This document shows positions 9,960-16,735 of a stretch of DNA of 64,000 bases, piece after piece. Position 1 is the stretch's first letter. Each line of letters starts with the position of its first letter. The position numbers and the translations under genes are program-made. Source of the DNA: Promethearchaeota archaeon (GTDB taxonomy: Archaea > Asgardarchaeota > Lokiarchaeia > Sigyniarchaeales > SOKP01); assembly GCA_016840085.1 (NCBI GenBank), contig JAEOTA010000014.1, positions 31,025 through 95,024 of the forward strand, given 5' to 3'. Under the pieces are notes generated by a model. That model worked only from the letters and a program-made list of their open reading frames with translations, was not told the origin of the DNA and searched no databases.

Positions 9960-11210
9960 ATGGAAATAAATCCTTTTGAAATAGTCCAAAAACAGATAGA
10001 TGTAGTCTTAGAAGAAATAAGCTTAGATCCTAATACTGGTCAGTTTTTAAGAAGAATCGAGCGTTCATTAATAGTTTCGATCCCAATTATGATGGATGAT
10101 GGGAAAATGAAAATTTTTGAAGGATATAGAGTACATCATTCTACAATACGAGGACCAGGAAAGGGAGGTATAAGATATTCTCCACATGTTAATCTCGATG
10201 AAGTAAAAGCTCTAGCAACTTGGATGACATGGAAAACAAGCCTTTTAAACTTACCTTTAGGAGGCGCTAAAGGAGGTATATGTGTGGATCCCATGAAATT
10301 ATCTAAAAGAGAATTAGAAAGATTAACAAGAAGATATACAGCTGAAATAATTAATATTATTGGACCGGATATAGATATTCCTGCTCCTGATATGAATACT
10401 AATGCTCAAGTTATGGCATGGATTATGGATGTATATAGCATGCAAAAAGGAAGAACAATTCCAGGAGTTGTGACCGGAAAACCTATTGAAATAGGTGGAT
10501 CTGTGGGTAGAGAAAGTGCTACGGGTATGGGTATGTTTTATGTGCTTCAAGCATCATGCAATAAATTAGATATTGATTTAAAATCGATGAGGATTATAAT
10601 TCAAGGATTTGGTAATGTTGGAGGTTGGATTGCTAATATATTATATGAAAATGGTAGTAAAATTCTTGCAGTTTCAGATATATCAGGCGGAATTTTTTCT
10701 GAAAATGGGCTTAATATTAAAGAATTATTAGAATGGAGAAACCAAGGAAAATTATTGAAAGATTTTCAAAAAAATAATCATAAGCATATTACAAATGAAG
10801 AATTACTTACACAAGAGTGTGATGTTTTGATTCCAGCAGCCTTAGAGAATCAAATAACTGAAATTAATGCCGATAAAATAAATTGCAAGATTGTATTAGA
10901 AGGCGCAAACGGCCCTACAACTCCAGATGCGGATAAAATTCTCTATAATAAAGGAATCTATGTAATTCCTGATATTTTAGCTAATTCTGGTGGTGTTTGC
11001 GTATCTTATTTTGAATATATTCAAGATATTCATAGTTACTTTTGGGATTTAGACCGTGTGAATCAAGAACTTAAAAAGATCATTGTAGACGCATTTGAGA
11101 GCGTATATAGTGTCTCAAAAGAAAGAAATCTGCCCTTAAGGACAGCCGCTTATATAATTGCCCTTTCTCGTGTAGCAAAAGCCATTGAATTAAGAGGTAT
11201 TTTTCCATAA
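9960..11210 (+). CDS. Glutamate dehydrogenase, paralog 3
   Basis: Third tandem Glu/Leu/Phe/Val dehydrogenase (416 residues from the chosen start). It retains GPGKGGIRYSP and LGGAKGGI, with the Rossmann motif GFGNVGGWIA. I start it at ATG 9960, because GGAG at 9947-9950 sits at ideal ribosome-binding distance; an in-frame TTG at 9945 would add five residues but overlaps that site. It ends in LRGIFP, like paralog 2 (LRGLFP), which supports a recent duplication of these two. It lies 166 bp after paralog 2, so it is probably transcribed from its own promoter. Confidence 0.92.
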   Translation: MEINPFEIVQKQIDVVLEEISLDPNTGQFLRRIERSLIVSIPIMMDDGKMKIFEGYRVHHSTIRGPGKGGIRYSPHVNLDEVKALATWMTWKTSLLNLPLGGAKGGICVDPMKLSKRELERLTRRYTAEIINIIGPDIDIPAPDMNTNAQVMAWIMDVYSMQKGRTIPGVVTGKPIEIGGSVGRESATGMGMFYVLQASCNKLDIDLKSMRIIIQGFGNVGGWIANILYENGSKILAVSDISGGIFSENGLNIKELLEWRNQGKLLKDFQKNNHKHITNEELLTQECDVLIPAALENQITEINADKINCKIVLEGANGPTTPDADKILYNKGIYVIPDILANSGGVCVSYFEYIQDIHSYFWDLDRVNQELKKIIVDAFESVYSVSKERNLPLRTAAYIIALSRVAKAIELRGIFP

Positions 11211-11287
11211 TTATAATTTCACTTTAGATTAAATTTAAAAATCTAATATATGATTATAAATCTAATTATAAAATTAAGATATTTAGA

Positions 11288-11815
11288 ATGGAATTATCCT
11301 TTAAAGTTATTATTGTTGGACCTGGTGCGGTTGGTAAAACAAGTTTACTAAACAGGTTTGTACATAACGAATTTAATTTAAAATATAAATTAACTATTGG
11401 TGTTGATTTTTTAACTAAAAATTTAGAATATAAACCATCAAAATTTGCTAAACTCCAAATATGGGATATAGGAGGTCAAGAAAGATTCAAATTTTTACAT
11501 CGTAGCTTTTATGATGGTGCTTTTGGTGCATTGCTTGTATTTGATCTTTCAAGACAACATACATTTTCACGTATGAAAATTTGGCTTTCAGAAATGCGTA
11601 GTATTGTTTTAAATGATATACCTAAAGTAATAATAGGGAATAAATCTGATTTAATTCCTGAAATTGGTCAGATTATAGATCGGAATGAAGTAGAAAAATA
11701 TGCAAAAAATGAAGGTTGTTTATATATTGAGACCTCAGCTAAAACGGGGGACAATGTTGAAAAAGCTTTTCTCGAACTTACGAATCACATAGTAAAAAAG
11801 GAAGAGAAAAAATAA
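11288..11815 (+). CDS. Rab/Ras-like small GTPase
   Basis: A 175-residue eukaryote-like small GTPase. G1 is GPGAVGKT (residues 11-18), the switch I Thr is in KLTIGVDF (Thr36), G3 is WDIGGQE (59-65) with the catalytic Gln at 64, G4 is NKSD (118-121) and G5 is TSAK (149-152). These match Rab-type domains most closely. There is no C-terminal cysteine motif, so prenylation is unlikely, as for most archaeal homologs. It lies 78 bp downstream of the third GDH, on the same strand. Two longin-like proteins occur in this window, a class of regulators and partners of such GTPases in eukaryotes; a functional link is inference. Confidence 0.94.
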   Translation: MELSFKVIIVGPGAVGKTSLLNRFVHNEFNLKYKLTIGVDFLTKNLEYKPSKFAKLQIWDIGGQERFKFLHRSFYDGAFGALLVFDLSRQHTFSRMKIWLSEMRSIVLNDIPKVIIGNKSDLIPEIGQIIDRNEVEKYAKNEGCLYIETSAKTGDNVEKAFLELTNHIVKKEEKK

Positions 11816-11875
11816 AGAGAAATGCGAAGTAATGCAAGGTAATTTTATTTTTTAATATCTTCTCTCTTTTATTTA

Positions 11876-13180
11876 TTAAACAAAAATTGCGGTTAAAATC
11901 ATTAAGTAGATCGCTGCTAGTCCAATATGTATGAAAGCAAAAATAGCTCCAGTAATAAGTAAGCGTTTATAGTTTAGATTATCTACACCTGAATCTTGAG
12001 CAATTTTTAAAGTCATCATATCACAAGCAGCACCTTGAGGAATAATATTTCCCCCAAGATTTATACCAATTATAAAAGCAAATAATAAAGGGACTGATTC
12101 AAAATTAAAAGGGGCTGCCATTAATGTCATGATTATGGTACTAAAAATTAATGCAGTTGGAGTATTCGCAACAAACCCACTCACAAAACTTATAATTATT
12201 AAAATCAAGAATGATAAGAGTATTGGATTCAATTCTTGAAAAGGTAAATTTGCAAAAATTTCGGTAAATCCAGCTTGAACTAAACATTCTATAACTACGT
12301 ACAGTGAAATAAAGAAGAATATTATTTCCCATTCAATATCTTTTAAAAGTTCACTCATAGGTTTTTTAGTAAACTTCCTATTGACTAGGACTAAAATTAA
12401 AGTCGAAACAACAGCAGTTAAATATAAAGGCACAGGTAATGCAACAAATAAAATAATCGTTATAATAATAGCTATGCTATTAAGATAAAACATCTTTTTA
12501 TTTTTTATCATAACATCTGTGTCTATTAAATCTATGACAAATCTCTTCTGTTGTTCCTCTATTTTTGGTTCTTTTGAAAGAATAAACCTATCTAATAAAA
12601 ATATGGTTAAAAAAAGTAGTAAAAATGAAAAAATCCAAAAATATTGAATAAAGTAAAGTGTATCAAGGTTAAAAGCCGTTGAGATGATAATATTTTCCCC
12701 ACTTGAAAACGGAGTAATGATTGATCCAATATTTATACAGATTGTCATTCCTAAAAGATATGTCCCAGATCTTATTTTTAAGAAGTTACAGAGACGGATT
12801 ACAATAGGCGCTAATATTAACACGACAACAACATCGCTTATAATAGCTGCTAATAGTGTTGTTATTATACATAGAAGCCAAAAGAAGATTCTTTGATCTC
12901 CCTTTGATATTTTAAAAAGTTTCACGGCAACATATTCTAAAATATTAGAATCCTGAGCAATTTTTGTTATAATGCTCATACTTAATATTATAATAATTGC
13001 GGGCCATTCAATACTAATAATAAATACTTCTAAATCTGTTCCCTTTACCAAAAATGTAATTGAAGCCGCTATAAAACAACATAAAAGGGAGATCGCGACG
13101 AAATCTAGATTGGGTCTCGTATAACTTAGAATAATAATTCCGAAAATAACAAATATTATTATTAATAATACAAGATCCAT
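11876..13180 (-). CDS. ArsB/NhaD-superfamily ion transporter
   Basis: A 434-residue polytopic membrane protein with about 11-12 transmembrane segments and few charged residues. It matches the ion-transporter superfamily that includes ArsB, NhaD Na+/H+ antiporters and the SLC13-type P protein. The conserved half-helix signature near the C terminus is NLGGNIIPQGAACDMM, and a related one earlier is the segment SGENIIISTAF. The Lys-rich loop near residues 200-230 is the central cytoplasmic loop that separates two repeat halves. It is convergent with the GTPase gene. Substrate (Na+, arsenite, dicarboxylate) cannot be told from sequence. Confidence 0.82.
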   Translation of the reverse strand: MDLVLLIIIFVIFGIIILSYTRPNLDFVAISLLCCFIAASITFLVKGTDLEVFIISIEWPAIIIILSMSIITKIAQDSNILEYVAVKLFKISKGDQRIFFWLLCIITTLLAAIISDVVVVLILAPIVIRLCNFLKIRSGTYLLGMTICINIGSIITPFSSGENIIISTAFNLDTLYFIQYFWIFSFLLLFLTIFLLDRFILSKEPKIEEQQKRFVIDLIDTDVMIKNKKMFYLNSIAIIITIILFVALPVPLYLTAVVSTLILVLVNRKFTKKPMSELLKDIEWEIIFFFISLYVVIECLVQAGFTEIFANLPFQELNPILLSFLILIIISFVSGFVANTPTALIFSTIIMTLMAAPFNFESVPLLFAFIIGINLGGNIIPQGAACDMMTLKIAQDSGVDNLNYKRLLITGAIFAFIHIGLAAIYLMILTAIFV

Positions 13181-13362
13181 TCTAATTTAAAGTGATATTT
13201 GTAGAATTAATTAATATTGTAAATAAACAGCGTTTAATAAATCTAATTAAAATCTATAGCTTTTAATTTTAAGGTAAATACGTTAACGAATTTAATGAAT
13301 TTGATAATTTCTTTTTGTTAATTCTTTTTACTAATTAAAAATTTGAAAATGTTAATCGAAAA

Positions 13363-14208
13363 TTATTTTACTAAGAAAAGTTTGATCAGAAAAATGAATA
13401 AATTCAAATCGTTTAAGAGATTAAAATTAGATAAAATATAGTCAAAAATATTTTCTTCAATAAAATATTTTAAACATGTATAAAAGCCTTCTTCTTCTTT
13501 GAGGATTTCAACTATTGTTTTAATTAAGTTTATCAATTGTTTTTCAACAACAAACATATCACAGTTCATGGGGTTGATATTAATCACGTTAACACCAGTC
13601 TTTCTCTGAAAATTAATTTTACATAATTCTGGATTTCTCTTCACAATTTCGAGTTTTTCATAATTTTTAAACATTTTTTCTATTTTTTTATAGATTTGAT
13701 TTTTTTTTTTCGCGGATAAATGGCCTTCAATGACATTAATCACTAAATTTAATATTTGTTGAAAAATCCCTAACATATCAAAAAATTCAGCTATAGTTGT
13801 AACACTTTCTGCTTGTTTCCATTGGGTATAATATTCATCAATAACCTCTTCAAATGGTTTGTAGAGTTCTACATTACCTGCCCATTTACTCCCCCAACGA
13901 TTCTTTTCATGAGCATATTGCTGTATAAATGTGTGTCGTATTACGTCTAAACGAGCTCTTAATATATCTCCACTTACTTCTTTAGAATCTGCACCAATAA
14001 ATAATAAATTAGTGTCCTTATCTTGGATATAAGCCCATCTTAAGCCACCCATTTCAATGGAATCAATGCCTTGCTTGAACTCCACTATTGTAAACTGATT
14101 CAAGGCAGTTAATAAACCAGAAACTAGATCTTCATTTACAGGGAAATCCATATATGGTTTATAGACTAATGTTATTCCAGAGTCAGACTCAAGTACCCAA
14201 ATATTCAT
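13363..14208 (-). CDS. Longin-like N-terminal domain protein, function unknown
   Basis: A 281-residue cytosolic protein. Residues 1-110 look like a longin/roadblock-type fold: an IWVLESDSGITLVY opening strand, a short helix with ALNQFTIVEF, then a strand LLFIGAD and a long helix with DVIRHTFIQQYAHE. This order of strand-helix-strand-helix is typical of longin domains of SNAREs, adaptins and Asgard proteins. The rest (120-281) is helical and hydrophobic with a Lys-rich segment near residue 165. It sits with an SRPBCC-like gene and near the small GTPase. I infer a GTPase-associated role but no residue proves it. ATG at 14208 follows an AT-rich promoter. Confidence 0.55.
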   Translation of the reverse strand: MNIWVLESDSGITLVYKPYMDFPVNEDLVSGLLTALNQFTIVEFKQGIDSIEMGGLRWAYIQDKDTNLLFIGADSKEVSGDILRARLDVIRHTFIQQYAHEKNRWGSKWAGNVELYKPFEEVIDEYYTQWKQAESVTTIAEFFDMLGIFQQILNLVINVIEGHLSAKKKNQIYKKIEKMFKNYEKLEIVKRNPELCKINFQRKTGVNVININPMNCDMFVVEKQLINLIKTIVEILKEEEGFYTCLKYFIEENIFDYILSNFNLLNDLNLFIFLIKLFLVK

Positions 14209-14300
14209 TTTTCAACCTAAACCTACTAAAAAATCTCCATGATAAATTAAAATTGAATCTTAAATAATTTCTTCTATTTATAATAAATGATTATTATCTA

Positions 14301-14789
14301 TTATAGATCACTAAGAGAATTTACTTTTAACCAACGTTCTAATTTTCTTAATATTTCTGTTATTTTAGTTCTTAAAGTAAGTTCTGCAGCATTTTTTCCA
14401 ATTAAATTTAGAAAGTCACTACTTAACGTAAAACTTTTAATAAAAACGCCAATTTTTGATTTAGTTGGAGTTAATGTCTTAATTCTTAAATGACCCTCTA
14501 ATTCTCTAACATCTTTATTATTTCTAACGTTCAGTTCAATTAACCGCCCTTTCCCTTCAGATTGTTCCCCTTTATCTTGTAAAACTAATTCTCCTTCCAT
14601 TTCAACAGGAATTTTAACAATCTCATCAAATATTTTATTATATAATACATTGGGAGCAATGAATTTTGCTTCCATTTTTTTAGTGGGATTAGTAATTATC
14701 CAAAACTCTTCTTTATACAGTGCTCTAATAAAATCCTCCTTATTACAATTCTCTATTTCTACAACCTTTGAGATTATGTTTACACTCAT
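14301..14789 (-). CDS. SRPBCC/START-like small protein
   Basis: A 162-residue soluble protein. The start SVNIISKVVEIENCNKEDFIRALYKEEFW, with beta-strand then helix, and the long C-terminal helix after a run of alternating strands, resemble the START/SRPBCC helix-grip fold that binds lipids or other hydrophobic ligands. No family signature is strong enough to be sure, and it could also be a lineage-specific protein. It is upstream of the longin-like gene on the same strand (92 bp gap), so the two may be co-expressed. ATG at 14789. Confidence 0.4.
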   Translation of the reverse strand: MSVNIISKVVEIENCNKEDFIRALYKEEFWIITNPTKKMEAKFIAPNVLYNKIFDEIVKIPVEMEGELVLQDKGEQSEGKGRLIELNVRNNKDVRELEGHLRIKTLTPTKSKIGVFIKSFTLSSDFLNLIGKNAAELTLRTKITEILRKLERWLKVNSLSDL

Positions 14790-15029
14790 GAAAATCTAAT
14801 CTCACTCTTATGTACTTAAATAATTAATATCTAGAAAACTTATAATTGTTTATATCTTTCTTCCCTTGTTTAATATTTCTAATTATTAATAGTCCAACAT
14901 TAAGAAATGCCTCAGTCTTCCTCTGATTTAATCATTTTTAAACATAAATCATAACTTAGGTATTTTCATCATAGGCATATAAATAATTAAAAAAATAGGA
15001 ATGTTTATACAAATAAATTAAGTTAATAC

Positions 15030-15251
15030 TTACTCATAGGCTAACCTAAATAATCTACTTTTATCTAAGTCATTCTCTTCTTTACATTTAGGGCAAATCC
15101 AGATCTTATCATTTTTTTTAACTGAATTAATACAATCATGACAGATTGCAATATCACATATACAATAATAAGTTCTATCCATAGAATCTTTGCAACTCTT
15201 ACCGCAAGTAAAACAAATTGGTGGAGTTCGTGTCATTTTTAACTTAAACAA
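15030..15251 (-). CDS. Tiny RING/PHD-like zinc-finger protein
   Basis: A 73-residue protein made almost wholly of a cysteine-rich domain: C13xxC16, C20, C30xC32, C37HxC40 and C53xxC56. The spacing, with a CHxC centre and a terminal CPKC pair before an acidic tail, resembles cross-brace zinc domains (RING, PHD or FYVE-like) that bind two zinc ions. Asgard archaea encode ubiquitin-like systems, so a tiny RING-like protein is of interest, but no E2-binding surface can be identified here. ATG 15251 or ATG 15236 may start it. It lies alone between AT-rich spacers. Confidence 0.6.
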   Translation of the reverse strand: MFKLKMTRTPPICFTCGKSCKDSMDRTYYCICDIAICHDCINSVKKNDKIWICPKCKEENDLDKSRLFRLAYE

Positions 15252-15328
15252 TTTATTTATTTTTTTCTATATTATACTTTTAATTCTAAGTAATATATTA
15301 CTTTAATTATTAAATATAAGTTTATAAT

Positions 15329-15523
15329 ATGGATAAAGTAAGATCAGGAATTCGATTATTAGCATTATTTAGCATTTTTTTTATTTATAAAGCAATTACA
15401 GGAATAATTGAAAATAATACTAATGAAGTTATTTTATGGTCATTAATTACTGTTGTTTATATAATTTCACTTGTAATATTGTATTTTGTGGTTAAGAACT
15501 GGGAAAATGAACAAAAACTTTAA
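15329..15523 (+). CDS. Small two-helix membrane protein
   Basis: A 64-residue protein with two hydrophobic segments (LLALFSIFFIYKAI and ITVVYIISLVILYFVV) joined by a short polar turn (GIIENNTNE), and a charged C terminus. It is likely an integral membrane hairpin with no recognisable family. The ATG at 15329 lies just downstream of an AT-rich promoter with a TATA-like stretch (TTTATAAT). It ends 4 bp before the convergent coiled-coil gene, which supports it being a real gene in a compact layout. Confidence 0.55.
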   Translation: MDKVRSGIRLLALFSIFFIYKAITGIIENNTNEVILWSLITVVYIISLVILYFVVKNWENEQKL

Positions 15524-15526
15524 CCA

Positions 15527-15805
15527 TTATTTCTTTTTCTTCAAAAACCCTGGAATCATTCCATCAAGACCAAGATTCTTCAAAATAGTATCTCTTACAT
15601 TCATCTGAATTGTTAAATCTGACATCATTTTCATGGCATCCTCTAATGCTTTTGAGAAATTTTCACTCGCCTCTTTTATGGCTTGGGAAGTTGAATTTAA
15701 GGATTCCCTAATAGCAAGATTGGTCTCATGTAATTCTTCTGTTAATTTTTCCATGCTATTTCGCATTTCAGAAAGTTCATTTTTTAACTCTTTTATTCCA
15801 GCCAT
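15527..15805 (-). CDS. Small coiled-coil protein
   Basis: A 92-residue highly charged protein. Residues 3-70 show a heptad pattern (LKNELSEMRNSMEKL and onwards) typical of a coiled coil, followed by a short hydrophobic segment (LGLDGMIPGFL) and a terminal Lys4 tail. It could be an oligomerising or membrane-peripheral adaptor. No family is recognised. ATG at 15805 heads away from the region that holds the two TGA-containing ORFs, so its promoter shares that spacer. Confidence 0.6.
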   Translation of the reverse strand: MAGIKELKNELSEMRNSMEKLTEELHETNLAIRESLNSTSQAIKEASENFSKALEDAMKMMSDLTIQMNVRDTILKNLGLDGMIPGFLKKKK

Positions 15806-16126
15806 TTTTTTCCATTATTCTCGTTGTTAAGCTAAATAAATATTTAATATTTATTAAAATTATCAACTAGCATAGAATATGTAAGGTTTCGCTTTTAAAA
15901 ATTTATTATTTGTAGATCTCCCTTAAATTTATATGGTATTTTCAGAATTATTTTTATAAACTAAAATGATAAATTTTTATTTTAGTTGTAAAGACTTTAC
16001 ATTTACATCAATAGAATTTTCATTTCTAATTTAATACTTCATACTCCATTCTTATTATTAATAACAATAATATATTTATTTCTTTGATAGATTTTAAATA
16101 TAAAAACATAAAAACAGATTAAAATT
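15806..16126. other. Spacer upstream of the TGA-containing ORF pair
   Basis: A 321-bp AT-rich spacer between a minus-strand coiled-coil gene and the first TGA-containing ORF. I see no coding sequence. It holds a perfect inverted repeat at 15987-16001 and TATA-like stretches. A transcript reading toward 16127 would probably begin in its right half. Confidence 0.4.
15980..16001 (+). promoter_or_regulatory. Inverted repeat, candidate operator
   Basis: TGTAAAG-A-CTTTACA at 15987-16001 is a perfect 7+1+7 inverted repeat. The larger motif ATTTTAGTTGTAA followed by N-GACTT also occurs at 32248-32266, in another divergent spacer. It could be a regulator-binding site for the coiled-coil gene on the left, for the TGA-containing ORFs on the right, or for both. 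No regulator is identified. Confidence 0.4.
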
Positions 16127-16267
16127 ATGTCAGAATGGAAAGAAAAATTAGACAGTTCAAAAAAAGACGAATTCTTTTGCACAGGATGAGGTATAGTTGA
16201 TGGAATTATTCGATGTATTAAAAATATCAAAATTAGACACCATAAGAAAAGAATTTCAAAAAATTAA
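16127..16267 (+). CDS. Candidate tiny selenoprotein A (in-frame TGA at codon 21)
   Basis: ATG at 16127 opens a 46-codon frame ending TAA 16265-16267, broken only by TGA at 16187-16189 (codon 21). If TGA is read as selenocysteine (U) the product has an acidic/polar N-terminal half, a CTGU motif (Cys18 and U21, a CxxU redox pattern as in many selenoproteins), then GIVDGIIRC and a basic tail. It aligns without gaps to the ORF at 16498, including the TGA position. The gene has no strong ribosome-binding site. It is followed at once by a conserved two-hairpin block. Alternatives: a nonsense-broken gene pair, or TGA readthrough as another residue. Codon use is ordinary for the window. No Sec machinery gene lies in this window to test it. 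Confidence 0.6.
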
Positions 16268-16271
16268 AACA

Positions 16272-16333
16272 AATCTCAAGGATTAGATTTAAAAAATATT
16301 AGGAACTAATCCTATGAATTCAGCCAAGAATTC
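16272..16333 (+). other. Conserved 3'-UTR two-hairpin structure A (candidate SECIS)
   Basis: Starting 5 nt after the stop of ORF A. Stem 1: AGGATTAG (16279-16286) pairs with CTAATCCT (16306-16313), with an A-rich loop. Stem 2: GAATTC (16316-16321) pairs with GAATTC (16328-16333), loop AGCCAA. The same block order follows ORF B, beginning with the same AATCTCAA octamer. Stem base changes between the copies are compensatory. It would be the natural place for an archaeal/Asgard SECIS. I do not see a convincing ATGA/GA kink-turn core, so the function is inference. Confidence 0.5.
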
Positions 16334-16497
16334 GAGATTATATCTTATTGTTTCACTTTTTTATATTAAATTAATAAAAGTTAAACCGTTTTTATAAAAA
16401 ATTCACATTCTGATAGTAGCTTCTATTATTTATAATCGCTACCCTTTTTTCTTTAGGATACTTCAAAAGATTAGAACATTAAAAGGTGTTTGTTAAA

Positions 16498-16641
16498 ATG
16501 GCTGAACAGAGAGATTATATTGATATTGATTATGACGAAAACTGTTATAATTCCAGTTGATCTTTTATTGATATGTGGTATCGAAGAGCACGCAAACTCA
16601 AAAAATTAAAAGAAAAACAGAGTAAAACAAATAATAAATAG
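16498..16641 (+). CDS. Candidate tiny selenoprotein B (in-frame TGA at codon 21)
   Basis: ATG at 16498 opens a 47-codon frame ending TAG 16639-16641, broken only by TGA at 16558-16560, again codon 21. A ribosome-binding site AAAAGGTG (16481-16488) sits at proper distance, which supports translation from this ATG. The peptide is acidic before TGA (with Cys16) and strongly basic after it, with SFIDMWYRR following the TGA. The gapless alignment with ORF A gives identical M1, E3, D9, TGA21, D25, R29, K35, K40 and N46 and many conservative changes (K/R, E/D, L/I, F/Y, T/S, V/I). Selenocysteine is the favoured reading; a broken paralog is the alternative. Confidence 0.6.
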
Positions 16642-16697
16642 AATCTCAAAAAATTAAATCAAAAATGGTAGGATTTAATTCTAAGTTCTGCGTGAAC
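16642..16697 (+). other. Conserved 3'-UTR two-hairpin structure B (candidate SECIS)
   Basis: Begins directly after the stop of ORF B with AATCTCAA. Stem 1: AATTAAATC (16652-16660) pairs with GATTTAATT (16672-16680), loop of 11 nt (AAAAATGGTAG). Stem 2: GTTC (16685-16688) pairs with GAAC (16694-16697), loop TGCGT. Relative to structure A, A-T pairs replace G-C pairs in stem 1 and a G-C pair replaces A-T in stem 2, so pairing is kept while sequence changes. The rest of the spacer to the next gene (16736) is AT-rich with nothing else noted. Confidence 0.5.
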
Positions 16698-16735
16698 AAG
16701 AGGTTTAATGATTAAAAATTAATTTTTTATTCTTT

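Noticed and set aside
10323..10550. Minus-strand 75-codon His/Ser-rich frame
   Set aside because: It is antisense to the third GDH, whose motifs and codon use are clear; such His/Ser/Asn-rich frames are typical shadows of AT-rich genes.
16314..16335. A eukaryote-type SECIS core (ATGA opposite GA) in the ORF A 3' UTR
   Set aside because: ATGA and GA are present, but the stem between is only four pairs with two unpaired bases, and the ATGA is not conserved after ORF B. I keep the hairpins but do not call a SECIS type.
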